NCBI GenBank assembly: GCA_903956845.1
Contig: CAJBOO010000239.1
Coordinates: forward strand, 1-64,000
Reading direction: 5' to 3'
From: an uncultured Burkholderiales bacterium
Lineage (GTDB): Bacteria; Pseudomonadota; Gammaproteobacteria; Burkholderiales; Burkholderiaceae_C
DNA: 64,000 bases
The translations under genes and the position numbers were made by a program. Shown here one piece after another: positions 38,501-46,334 of the stretch (positions are counted from its first letter, which is position 1; each line of letters starts with the position of its first letter). The notes beneath the pieces were generated by a model. It saw only the letters and a list, made by a program, of their open reading frames with translations, was not told the origin of the DNA and ran no database searches.

Positions 38501-39103
38501 TCAGGGCGGCGCCAGCAAGGCCTCGCGCAAGGCCGGCGCGGAGGTTCGGGGCGACAGCCAGATGCCAAAGAACAGCCGCGCAAATTCTGGGTCGCGGATC
38601 TCTCCCCGAGGCTCTCCGTTGTGCCAAAACACGGCGGATTCACCCTGACGGTGCAAGCCCAGCAGTCGGTCCCCTTTGCGCACATTGGGAAAGACCTGCT
38701 CCATGTCGCTCAGCCACTGCTTTTCTTGCGCGGCAGAAAAAGCCCTGACCCGGCGCATTTCTTGGAGTGAGCGTTTGGCAATGTCTGTGGCGGCGAAAGG
38801 GCGCAGGTAGTTCAACTCCAGCGCCAAACGCTGGTTCTCGCCAGCTTCAGGTTGGAAGTCAGGGGCGGTCCACAAACTGACCAGGTAGACATCAAACCCG
38901 AAATAGGTGTAGCGCGATTGGCTGCGGTGGGCCAGGCTGGGTTCGAGCTTGGTCAGGGCTTCAGGCAGGGAGGGGACAGCGGGCAGCGCCGTCGCAACAG
39001 GGCTTTGGGCCCAGCAGGGCCAGGCCAAGCAGCAACTCAGGCCGACGGCCCGCAGGCAGGCCAGGAGCAGAGGCGGCATGCCAAAGGGGCCCATGGTCAA
39101 CAC
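38501..39103 (-). CDS. Chalcone-isomerase-like periplasmic protein
   Basis: The 200-residue frame has an N-terminal export signal (LLLACLRAVGLSCCLAWPCWAQ) and a chalcone-isomerase-like domain recognisable from YTYFGFDVYLVSLWTAPDFQ and WLSDMEQVFPNVRKGDRL. Bacterial members of this family have no confirmed activity. The start is uncertain: ATGs at 39103, 39094 and 39079 are all in frame. The thioesterase gene ends 4 bp upstream on the same strand. Confidence 0.8.
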   Translation of the reverse strand: MLTMGPFGMPPLLLACLRAVGLSCCLAWPCWAQSPVATALPAVPSLPEALTKLEPSLAHRSQSRYTYFGFDVYLVSLWTAPDFQPEAGENQRLALELNYLRPFAATDIAKRSLQEMRRVRAFSAAQEKQWLSDMEQVFPNVRKGDRLLGLHRQGESAVFWHNGEPRGEIRDPEFARLFFGIWLSPRTSAPALREALLAPP

Positions 39104-39107
39104 AGCC

Positions 39108-39539
39108 TCAACGAGGCGCCAACACCGACAGCGTCAAGCGGGAGACACAGCTGGTGCGACCCTCGTCATCGGTCATGTCGATTTGCCAAACCTGGGTGCT
39201 GCGCCCGATGTGCACGGGACGCGCGATGCCGTTGACCCAACCGCTGCCCACCCCGCGGATGTGGTTGGCGTTGATGTCCAAGCCGACGATGCGGTGACCC
39301 ACCGGCGTGCAATAGTCCGCGCCACACGAGCCCAGGGTTTCGGCCAGCACCACGCTTGCGCCGCCATGGACCACGCCATAGGGCTGCTTGGTGCGGTGGT
39401 CTACCGGCATGCGGCCACGGATGAAGTTGTCCCCAATCTCGACGAACTCGATGCCCAAGCGCTCTGCCGCGGTGTCGATGTGGGTGGTGGTCAAAATCTC
39501 GGTGCTGATCGGTTTGGTCCAAATGGCGGCCATGTGCAT
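39108..39539 (-). CDS. Hotdog-fold thioesterase, PaaI/YdiI type
   Basis: This 143-residue 4HBT-family acyl-CoA thioesterase starts at the ATG at 39539 (a TTG five codons earlier is possible). The family motif PYGVVHGGASVVLAETLGS is present with the catalytic acid in AETLG, and VGLDINANHIRG follows. It probably hydrolyses an aromatic or medium-chain acyl-CoA. It is divergent from acetoacetyl-CoA synthetase and sits 4 bp before the chalcone-isomerase-like gene. Confidence 0.9.
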   Translation of the reverse strand: MHMAAIWTKPISTEILTTTHIDTAAERLGIEFVEIGDNFIRGRMPVDHRTKQPYGVVHGGASVVLAETLGSCGADYCTPVGHRIVGLDINANHIRGVGSGWVNGIARPVHIGRSTQVWQIDMTDDEGRTSCVSRLTLSVLAPR

Positions 39540-39616
39540 ACCCAGGAAAATCAAGCCCGCATCTTAGGGGCAATGCCCAGCCTCAGCGGGCATGAAGACT
39601 GATAACCTCTTTCACC

Positions 39617-41698
39617 ATGAACGCTGTCACCACCCAAGCCCCCTTTGTGCCGCAAATCCGCCTGTACCAACAGTGGCTGGCCGAGCACCGTCACTTGCAT
39701 TTCGACGATTACCAAGCCATGTGGCAATGGTCGGTCACCCACCTCGACGATTTTTGGCAATCGGTTTGGGACTACCTTGACCTGCAATCGCCCACCCCGC
39801 ACAGCGTGGTGCTCGAGCGCAATGTGATGCCTGGCGCGAGATGGTTTGTCGGCGCGCAAGTGAACTACGCCCAGCAGGTGCTGCGCCATGTGGACGCGGC
39901 CCACGCAGCGGGCATGCCCGCCATCATCAGCAACAACGAGCGAGGCCAACGTCGCGAGGTGTCCTGGCCGGCATTGAAACGCCAAGTCGCAGCCCTGGCG
40001 CTGCACTTGCAAGCCCAAGGTGTGCAGCCCGGCGACCGGGTGGCGGCTTACTTGCCCAACATCCCCGAGACCATGGTGGCGTTTTTGGCGGTGGTGAGCA
40101 TCGGGGGCATTTGGAGCGTATGCGCGCCCGACATGGGCACCAACGCGGTGGTCGACCGCTTCAAGCAAATCACGCCCAAGGTATTGATCGGTGTGGACGG
40201 GGTCACGTATGGCGGCAAAGACCACGAGCGCATCAGCGTGGTCCATGAATTGCGAGCGGCCCTGCCCAGTGTGACCCATGTGGTGCTGTATCAAAACCTG
40301 GGCGGCATGCCACCTTTGGCTGACAGCACCGATTGGGGCGCGGTCATGCAAGGCAAGGACGCGGCCATCAACGCGTTTGAGCCGCAGTGGATGCCGTTCA
40401 ACCACCCGCTGTGGATTGTGTATTCGAGCGGCACCACCGGCTTGCCCAAACCCTTGGTGCACGACCACGGCGGCACCCTGGTCAACGGCATGGCGCACAA
40501 AACCCTGCATTACGACGTGGCCTGCAGTTACGAACCCAATTCTTGGGGCGAGCGTTTCCTTTGGTACAGCTCCACCGGGTGGGTGATGTGGAATGCGCAA
40601 CTGAGCGGTTTGCTCAGCGGCACCACCTGCGTGATTTACGACGGCAACCCCGGCGGCTCGAAAGACCACCCCGACTGGGGTGTGTTGTGGCGTTATGCCG
40701 CGCAAGAAAAAATCACTTTCTTTGGTGGCGGCGCGGCGTTTTTCACCAACTGCATGAAGGCGGGCTTGGACTTGTCCAGCATCCCCGGCTTGGGCAACAT
40801 CCGCGCCTTGGGCGCGACCGGTTCTCCCTTGAGCGCCGAAGTGCAGCAATGGGGCACCGCGCAGTTCGAGCAGGTCTATGCCCAAGCAGGCGTCGAGCGC
40901 CCAGGGATATGGTGGTGCAATATCTCGGGTGGTACCGATGCGGGCGCCTATGTGGGCGGCCACCGCGACTTGCCCATGGTGCCCGGCGAGATGCAATGCC
41001 GCATGCTGGGCGTGTCGGTCCATGCCTTCAACGAGCAAGGACAAGCCGTGATGGACGAAGTGGGTGAGCTGGTGGTGACCCAACCGCTGCCGTGCATGCC
41101 CCCCTTCTTCTGGGGCGACCAAGACAACCAGCGTTATTTGGGCAGTTACTTCGACACGTTTCCCGCAGGCGTGGGCCGCCAACCCGGCGGTGGCGACCTG
41201 GGGCCAGAGGCAGGCGCCGTGTGGCGACATGGCGACTGGCTCAAGATCACGCCCGAAGGCCGCGCCGTCATTTATGGCCGCAGCGACGCCACCATCAACC
41301 GCCACGGCTTGCGCATGGGCACCAGCGAGTTGTACAGCGCGGTCGAGGCCTTGCCCGAGGTGATGGACAGCATGGTGGTGGACCTGGAGTACCTGGGCAA
41401 AGACAGTTACATGCCTTTGTTTGTGGTGCTGCGTGAAGGCGTGCTGCTGGACGAGGGCTTGCGCAGCCGCTTGAACACGGCGATCCGCACCGCGCTCAGC
41501 CCGCGGTTTTTGCCTGACGACATCTTCCAAGTGGCCGAGATTCCGCGCACCTTGTCAGGCAAAAAACAAGAGCTGCCCATCAAGAAGCTGATGCTGGGTC
41601 AGCCGCTGGAGAAAGTGCTGAACAAAGACGCCATGGCCAACCCCGGTTGTTTGGATTGGTATGTGGCGATGGCAAAAAGGCATTTGGCGCGGGTTTGA
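39617..41698 (+). CDS. Acetoacetyl-CoA synthetase
   Basis: This 693-residue ANL-superfamily enzyme activates acetoacetate with ATP and CoA, feeding ketone bodies or PHB-derived acetoacetate into central metabolism. The AMP-binding P-loop is VYSSGTTGLPKPLVHDHGG. The acetoacetyl-CoA synthetase-specific EPNSWGERFLWYSSTGWVMWN region is present, and the C-terminal SGKKQELPIKKL carries the catalytic lysine. Its length suits AacS rather than acetyl-CoA synthetase. It is divergent from the thioesterase. Confidence 0.92.
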   Translation: MNAVTTQAPFVPQIRLYQQWLAEHRHLHFDDYQAMWQWSVTHLDDFWQSVWDYLDLQSPTPHSVVLERNVMPGARWFVGAQVNYAQQVLRHVDAAHAAGMPAIISNNERGQRREVSWPALKRQVAALALHLQAQGVQPGDRVAAYLPNIPETMVAFLAVVSIGGIWSVCAPDMGTNAVVDRFKQITPKVLIGVDGVTYGGKDHERISVVHELRAALPSVTHVVLYQNLGGMPPLADSTDWGAVMQGKDAAINAFEPQWMPFNHPLWIVYSSGTTGLPKPLVHDHGGTLVNGMAHKTLHYDVACSYEPNSWGERFLWYSSTGWVMWNAQLSGLLSGTTCVIYDGNPGGSKDHPDWGVLWRYAAQEKITFFGGGAAFFTNCMKAGLDLSSIPGLGNIRALGATGSPLSAEVQQWGTAQFEQVYAQAGVERPGIWWCNISGGTDAGAYVGGHRDLPMVPGEMQCRMLGVSVHAFNEQGQAVMDEVGELVVTQPLPCMPPFFWGDQDNQRYLGSYFDTFPAGVGRQPGGGDLGPEAGAVWRHGDWLKITPEGRAVIYGRSDATINRHGLRMGTSELYSAVEALPEVMDSMVVDLEYLGKDSYMPLFVVLREGVLLDEGLRSRLNTAIRTALSPRFLPDDIFQVAEIPRTLSGKKQELPIKKLMLGQPLEKVLNKDAMANPGCLDWYVAMAKRHLARV

Positions 41699-41809
41699 GC
41701 CGACGGGTGGCCGGCGCTGAGTGGACGGCATGGCGCCCCCAGCCCCGTTCAGCCCCTCAAGTTCCAGTCACTGGGGTCGAATCCTATGGAGTAACCAAGG
41801 ATTTTGGCC

Positions 41810-42028
41810 ATGCAGCTCGAGCGCATCAAACTCGAAAACATCAAACAACAAGACCACCTTGTCGTCCTGGAAGGGATGGAGGTCGGCGAAAGCCTGTTCT
41901 TTGAAGACGAGCGCAAGGCCCAAAGCATCCGCGTCTTGAGCTATTACCTGATCAAAACCCGCAAGCTAGCGCGCAAATACGTGTTTCGCAAAATGGACCG
42001 CGGTTGGCGCATCATCCGCGTGCACTGA
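41810..42028 (+). CDS. Small basic protein of unknown function, 72 residues
   Basis: The frame starts at the ATG at 41810, 10 nt after AAGGA, and reads MQLERIKLENIKQQDHLVVL onwards. The second half is strongly basic (KTRKLARKYVFRKMDRGWRI), as in small nucleic-acid-binding proteins. No family is recognised. It is convergent with the flagellin-like gene, with only 3 bp between the stops. The 111 bp between aacS and this gene show no clear promoter. Confidence 0.65.
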   Translation: MQLERIKLENIKQQDHLVVLEGMEVGESLFFEDERKAQSIRVLSYYLIKTRKLARKYVFRKMDRGWRIIRVH

Positions 42029-42031
42029 AGA

Positions 42032-42850
42032 TCAGTTGGTCATGCCCTGCAGCAAGTAGCTCACGATTTCTTTGCTGATCGTGTTGGCCTGCACCATCAC
42101 AGCGGTGGCGGCTTCTTGGCCAATTTGAGCGCTGGCCAGGGCGGTGGTTTCGGCGGCCAAGTCGGCGTCCATGATGTTGCCGTAAGCACTGGTTTTGTTC
42201 AGCACCATGGTGTTGGCAAAGGTTTCGCGGGCATCCAACAGGGTTTCATAGACCCCCATCTTCGACTGGTAGCTCGCGATCGTCTCAAGCGCGGTGTCGA
42301 TCGTGGTGATGGCCGTGCTCGCATCGGTAGACACATCCAAAGCGCTCAGACCCAAGCTTGCTGCCGTTGCTGAAGAAAAGCTCAAGGTGCGGCTGTCGCC
42401 AGACGCGATGCCTGCCTGGATGTCTAAAGTGGTGGTCGATCCATCCATCAACGAAGCCCCATGGAGCGTGGTGTAGGTGGCCACGTTGTCGATGTCGTCA
42501 CGGTAGCTTGAAAAACTGGTTTGGTACGCCGCCAGCGCAGTGGCGCTGCTGGCGCTGGCCGCCGACACGGCCAAGGTGCGCATGTTCGTCAAGTAGGTGG
42601 TGATCGAGGTGAGCGACGCATCCACCATTTGCACCGCTGAGATGCCACTGTGGATGTTGGTGATGGCGCTGGTGTATGAGCGCAGCTCCGCGCTCAAGGT
42701 GGTGGCCATCATCAGCCCTGACGGGTCATCCGAGCTGTGGTTGATGCGCAGCGTGGTGCTGATGCGTTCACTGGAGGTCGCCGCCGCATCCGCCCACTTG
42801 TTGGCAGCTTGGATGGCGTACAGCGAAGCTCGGTTGGTGCTCGTGATCAT
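42032..42850 (-). CDS. Flagellin-like protein, isolated from any flagellar cluster
   Basis: The 272-residue protein has flagellin-type terminal domains. The N-terminal part reads SERISTTLRINHSSDDPSG, then LMMATTLSAELRSYTSAITN, which parallels the RINSAKDDAAG region of flagellins. The C-terminal part has NIMDADLAAETTALASAQIG, like the SRIEDADFA region. The middle is short and rich in Ser, Thr and Ala. The N terminus differs from classic FliC, with ISTTLRINHSSDD in place of LSSGLRINSAKDD. No flagellar chaperone, cap or sigma-28 gene lies near. It may be a minor filament protein or an adhesin. Confidence 0.82.
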   Translation of the reverse strand: MITSTNRASLYAIQAANKWADAAATSSERISTTLRINHSSDDPSGLMMATTLSAELRSYTSAITNIHSGISAVQMVDASLTSITTYLTNMRTLAVSAASASSATALAAYQTSFSSYRDDIDNVATYTTLHGASLMDGSTTTLDIQAGIASGDSRTLSFSSATAASLGLSALDVSTDASTAITTIDTALETIASYQSKMGVYETLLDARETFANTMVLNKTSAYGNIMDADLAAETTALASAQIGQEAATAVMVQANTISKEIVSYLLQGMTN

Positions 42851-42928
42851 TCGCGCAACTTTCTAAACCCAGGGATTGGATTGGCGAGCATCTCAGAAAA
42901 ACCAGCCGCTGAAAGTGATTTCCGAAAA

Positions 42929-42973
42929 CTTTAGCCAGATTTACGCTCTTTACAGACCTTTACAGGCTTTACA
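42929..42973. repeat. Five phased TTTA(C/G) repeats upstream of the flagellin-like gene
   Basis: TTTAG or TTTAC occurs at 42930, 42940, 42949, 42959 and 42968, a period of 9-10 bp, close to one helical turn. On the minus strand this reads as a series of (G)TAAAG boxes 80-120 bp upstream of the flagellin-like ATG. The array could bind an activator on one face of the helix. The rest of the 270-bp gap to gcdH holds nothing recognised. Confidence 0.55.
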
Positions 42974-43120
42974 ACATCAGTGGCTCAAGTGTCCTGGGGG
43001 CGAGTAACAGCCGCTTGGGGTGCTGATGCCACTCGACCCTCACCATTGTCAAAACCATATCATTTTCATAGGCGTTTAACATGGGCGGTTTCTCGCACTT
43101 CCAAGACAACCGGAGCATTC

Positions 43121-44317
43121 ATGGCCAAGACCGCATTCCACTGGGACGACCCGTTCTTACTCGACCAGCAATTGACCGAAGACGAGCGCATGATCCGCGA
43201 TGCCGCGGCGGCCTACTGTCAAGACAAACTTTTGCCGCGCGTCACCGAAGCCTTTCGCCACGAGAAAACCGATGTATCCATCTTCCGTGAAATGGGCGCG
43301 CTCGGCCTGATCGGCCCGACCATTCCCACCGAGTACGGCGGCCCTGGCTTGAGCTATGTCGCCTATGGACTGATTGCCCGCGAAGTCGAGCGTGTGGACT
43401 CGGGCTACCGCTCGATGATGAGCGTGCAGTCGTCCTTGGTGATGCTGCCCATCTTTGAATTCGGCACCGAAGCACAACGCCAACATTACCTGCCCAAACT
43501 GGCCACGGGCGAATGGATCGGTTGCTTTGGCCTGACCGAGCCGGACCACGGCTCGGACCCGGCCAGCATGGCCAGTCGTGCCCACAAGGTCAAGGGCGGC
43601 TACCAGCTCAGCGGCAACAAGATGTGGATCTCCAACTCACCCATCGCCGACGTGTTTGTGGTGTGGGCCAAAGAGGTCAGCGAGTCGGGCGCGGTCGGCC
43701 CTATCCGTGGCTTCATTTTGGACAAGGGCATGGCCGGTTTGAGTGCGCCCGCCATCCACAGCAAAGTGGGTTTGCGCGCCTCGATCACCGGTGAGATCGT
43801 GATGGACAACGTGTTCGTGCCCGAAGACAACGCCTTCCCCGAGGTGCAAGGCTTGAAAGGCCCGTTCACCTGTTTGAACAGCGCCCGCTATGGCATTGCC
43901 TGGGGAGCATTGGGTGCGGCTGAAGACTGTTTTCACCGTGCACGCCAGTACACCTTGGACCGCCAGCAGTTTGGTCGCCCGCTTGCGGCCAACCAACTCA
44001 TCCAGAAAAAACTCGCCGACATGCAAACCGACATTGCGCTCGGCCTGCAAGGCTGTTTGCGCTTGGGCCGCATGAAAGACGAAGGCACAGCGTCGGTGGA
44101 AATCACCTCCATCTTGAAACGCAACTCCTGTGGCAAGGCGCTGGACATCGCCCGCATGGCGCGCGACATGATGGGTGGCAACGGCATCAGCGACGAGTTT
44201 GGTGTGGCGCGACATCTGGTGAACCTGGAGGTGGTCAACACCTATGAAGGCACACACGACATCCACGCGCTGATCTTGGGGCGGGCCATCACCGGCATCG
44301 CGGCGTTCGCCAACTGA
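43121..44317 (+). CDS. gcdH: Glutaryl-CoA dehydrogenase (acyl-CoA dehydrogenase family)
   Basis: This FAD enzyme oxidises and decarboxylates glutaryl-CoA to crotonyl-CoA in lysine, tryptophan and aromatic catabolism. From the ATG at 43121 ([20 protein letters not shown], after CCGGAGCATTC) it has 398 residues. Typical GcdH parts are [38 protein letters not shown] and [20 protein letters not shown], the last holding the catalytic Glu. The open frame upstream is not part of the protein. No other glutaryl-CoA pathway genes adjoin. Confidence 0.92.
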   Translation: MAKTAFHWDDPFLLDQQLTEDERMIRDAAAAYCQDKLLPRVTEAFRHEKTDVSIFREMGALGLIGPTIPTEYGGPGLSYVAYGLIAREVERVDSGYRSMMSVQSSLVMLPIFEFGTEAQRQHYLPKLATGEWIGCFGLTEPDHGSDPASMASRAHKVKGGYQLSGNKMWISNSPIADVFVVWAKEVSESGAVGPIRGFILDKGMAGLSAPAIHSKVGLRASITGEIVMDNVFVPEDNAFPEVQGLKGPFTCLNSARYGIAWGALGAAEDCFHRARQYTLDRQQFGRPLAANQLIQKKLADMQTDIALGLQGCLRLGRMKDEGTASVEITSILKRNSCGKALDIARMARDMMGGNGISDEFGVARHLVNLEVVNTYEGTHDIHALILGRAITGIAAFAN

Positions 44318-44409
44318 GTGCCGCGTTGAGGTAGCGCGATTCAGATCGCCCCCAAGCACAGCAACTACCGCCTTGAAGCGACCTGAGACGAGCCGTCGAT
44401 AATCCCCGC

Positions 44410-45528
44410 ATGAGTAAAAAGGAGCGGATCGTGGTGGGCCTGAGCGGCGGGGTGGACTCGGCCGTCACCGCCCTCTTGCTCAAGCAGCAAGGCCACGAGG
44501 TGATCGGCATCTTCATGAAGAACTGGGAAGATGACGACGACGACGAATACTGTTCCACCAAACAAGACTTCATTGACGCGGCGGCTGTGGCCGATGTGAT
44601 CGGCATTGAGATCGAGCATGTGAATTTCGCCGCCGACTACAAAGACCGTGTCTTCGCCGAATTTTTGCGCGAGTACCAAGCCGGGCGCACGCCCAACCCG
44701 GACATTTTGTGCAACGCCGAAATCAAATTCAAAGCCTTCCTCGACCATGCCTTTGCCCTGGGCGCAGACAAAATCGCCACCGGCCATTACGCGCGGGTGC
44801 GTCACAACACCGACAGTGGTTTGCACGAATTGCTCAAAGGGGTGGACACCAGCAAAGACCAAAGTTATTTTTTGCACCGCTTGACGCAAGCGCAGTTGTC
44901 GCAAACCTTGTTCCCCGTCGGCGAGATTGAAAAAACCGAAGTGCGGCGTTTGGCCGATGAGGCAGGCTTGCCCAACGCCCGCAAAAAAGACTCGACCGGC
45001 ATTTGCTTCATTGGCGAGCGGCCGTTCCGCGAATTTTTAAACCGCTACATCGCCAAAGCGCCCGGCCCGATCAAAACCGATGCAGGCCGTGTCATTGGCC
45101 AGCACCAGGGCCTGAGCTTTTACACCTTGGGGCAACGCCAAGGTTTGGGGATTGGCGGCATCAAAGACAAGGGTGCGCAGCGCGGCGGTGGCGAACACGC
45201 ACCTTGGTTTGTGGCGCGCAAAGACATGGCGAGCAACACCTTGTGGGTGGTGCAAGGCCATGACCATCCGTGGTTGTTGTCACCGCAACTCCACGCCGAT
45301 GACCTGAGTTGGATTGCGGGTGCGCCACCTGCAGCAGGCCGCTACTTCGCCAAAACCCGCTACCGCCAACAAGACGCGGCTTGCACCTTGAGTTGGCCCA
45401 CGCCCGACTTGCTGCAGCTCGACTTTCCCCAGGCCCAATGGGCGGTCACGCCGGGACAGTCGGCCGTGTTGTATGACGGCGAGGTGTGTTTGGGCGGTGG
45501 TGTGATCAGCACCGGTTCATGGGGCTGA
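44410..45528 (+). CDS. mnmA: tRNA-specific 2-thiouridylase MnmA
   Basis: MnmA thiolates C2 of wobble U34 in Lys, Glu and Gln tRNAs. The 372-residue protein has the PP-loop [17 protein letters not shown], the catalytic Cys in [12 protein letters not shown], and the second Cys in [13 protein letters not shown]. The characteristic [21 protein letters not shown] also matches. With mnmE (13.4 kb) and mnmG (24.4 kb), all three core mnm5s2U34 enzymes are in the window. Confidence 0.96.
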   Translation: MSKKERIVVGLSGGVDSAVTALLLKQQGHEVIGIFMKNWEDDDDDEYCSTKQDFIDAAAVADVIGIEIEHVNFAADYKDRVFAEFLREYQAGRTPNPDILCNAEIKFKAFLDHAFALGADKIATGHYARVRHNTDSGLHELLKGVDTSKDQSYFLHRLTQAQLSQTLFPVGEIEKTEVRRLADEAGLPNARKKDSTGICFIGERPFREFLNRYIAKAPGPIKTDAGRVIGQHQGLSFYTLGQRQGLGIGGIKDKGAQRGGGEHAPWFVARKDMASNTLWVVQGHDHPWLLSPQLHADDLSWIAGAPPAAGRYFAKTRYRQQDAACTLSWPTPDLLQLDFPQAQWAVTPGQSAVLYDGEVCLGGGVISTGSWG

Positions 45529-45541
45529 CCGGGCCGGCATG

Positions 45542-45567
45542 AAAAAAGCCCCGCAGTGCGGGGCTTT
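45542..45567 (-). terminator. Bidirectional terminator between mnmA and the barstar-like gene
   Basis: AAAGCCCCGC (45545-45554), a 3-nt loop and GCGGGGCTTT (45558-45567) form a perfect 10-bp stem. The run of T is on the minus-strand side (six T after the stem), so it mainly ends the barstar-like transcript; for mnmA the tract is only TTTG. Confidence 0.88.
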
Positions 45568-45588
45568 GTGATGGAGCGCGCTGGAAGA

Positions 45589-46152
45589 TCAAGCCGCTGT
45601 GAGCCAGTAGCCCGCATTGAACGGGCTGCTCATGCGCAGTGCCAAGGGCGAGACGTCGACCAATTTGTCGGTGGGCATTTTTTCGCCATCGCCCAGGTCG
45701 ATGCCTTGGGCATCGGCATCTTCTGAACGCTCAGCCGCGGCAGCGCGGGCCACGGAGAAGGAGTAGAAGCAGCGGAAAGCGATTTTGCGCTCAGACCAGA
45801 ACTCAGCGGCTTCGCGGAACACGTCCAGCAACTGCTCGCGGGCTTCTTTGTCAAATTTGGCATGGGCGGGGATGTGCTCCAGCACCAAAATGAAACCAGG
45901 CTGAGGGCCAGATTTGTGCAGCGCATCACTCATGCTGTCAAACAAGGTGTCGAAATTCTTGCTGGACTGGGCAGGAAAGATGAACTGTTGTGCAGTCAGG
46001 TCCAGGATATCTTGCTTGCTTTGGGCTGACGACAAGTTGGCATACAAAAAATGATGGCCTAACTGAGCGGCAGCGTCTTGGAGGTCAGCGACCCGGAAAG
46101 CCCGGATTGACTGAACGATATTGCTTTTGACCGTACGAAGAGGCATGTCCAT
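45589..46152 (-). CDS. Barstar-family (ribonuclease inhibitor-like) protein
   Basis: The 187-residue protein from the ATG at 46152 (a second ATG two codons later is possible) has a barstar-like domain: YANLSSAQSKQDILDLTAQQ, then FIFPAQSSKNFDTLFDSMSD and FILVLEHIPAHAKFD. Barstar blocks barnase-type RNases. No barnase or other secreted RNase lies beside it, so the target is unknown. The domain starts after a roughly 30-residue N-terminal extension. It is downstream of malic enzyme (182 bp gap) with its own leader carrying competing hairpins. Confidence 0.85.
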   Translation of the reverse strand: MDMPLRTVKSNIVQSIRAFRVADLQDAAAQLGHHFLYANLSSAQSKQDILDLTAQQFIFPAQSSKNFDTLFDSMSDALHKSGPQPGFILVLEHIPAHAKFDKEAREQLLDVFREAAEFWSERKIAFRCFYSFSVARAAAAERSEDADAQGIDLGDGEKMPTDKLVDVSPLALRMSSPFNAGYWLTAA

Positions 46153-46182
46153 CGCCACAGTGTTCCTAATGTAAGGACCTCG

Positions 46183-46212
46183 AACCCGGGGGTTGAGATC
46201 CGGGTTAACCCG
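46183..46212 (-). promoter_or_regulatory. Competing inverted repeats in the leader of the barstar-like gene
   Basis: AACCCGG (46183-46189) is complementary to CCGGGTT (46200-46206), and the latter overlaps the perfect 12-bp palindrome CGGGTTAACCCG (46201-46212). The three arms can form only one of two hairpins at a time. The structure lies 31-60 nt upstream of the ATG. No T-run follows, so an attenuator is unproven. It may also be an operator. Confidence 0.4.
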
Positions 46213-46334
46213 AAAATTCAATCCCCAGATTATCGAGCAAAGCTGCCAAATTTGCAAGATCAGGCCCTGCCGACTATGCGCGCAACAGGGTTAAAAGTGT
46301 CGGCAAAGTTTGCGCTTGCTTACGCGCAAGCCTT

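Noticed and set aside
39551-41530. A 659-codon minus-strand open frame opposite acetoacetyl-CoA synthetase
   Set aside because: It has no recognisable motif and is rich in His, Gly and Val, as expected for the antisense of a high-G+C gene. The plus strand has clear catalytic motifs.
41777-41800. GGGTCGAATCC, similar to a tRNA T-loop
   Set aside because: The flanking bases do not pair as a T-stem, and no acceptor, D or anticodon arm could be found.
42850-42945. A sigma-28 flagellar promoter before the flagellin-like gene
   Set aside because: A TAAAGTTT-like -35 is present on the minus strand, but no GCCGATAA-like -10 occurs at the proper distance.
46176-46192. GGGTTCGAGGTCC on the minus strand, similar to a tRNA T-arm
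   Set aside because: The arms do not pair in tRNA geometry, and the bases are better explained by the inverted repeats in the barstar-like leader.
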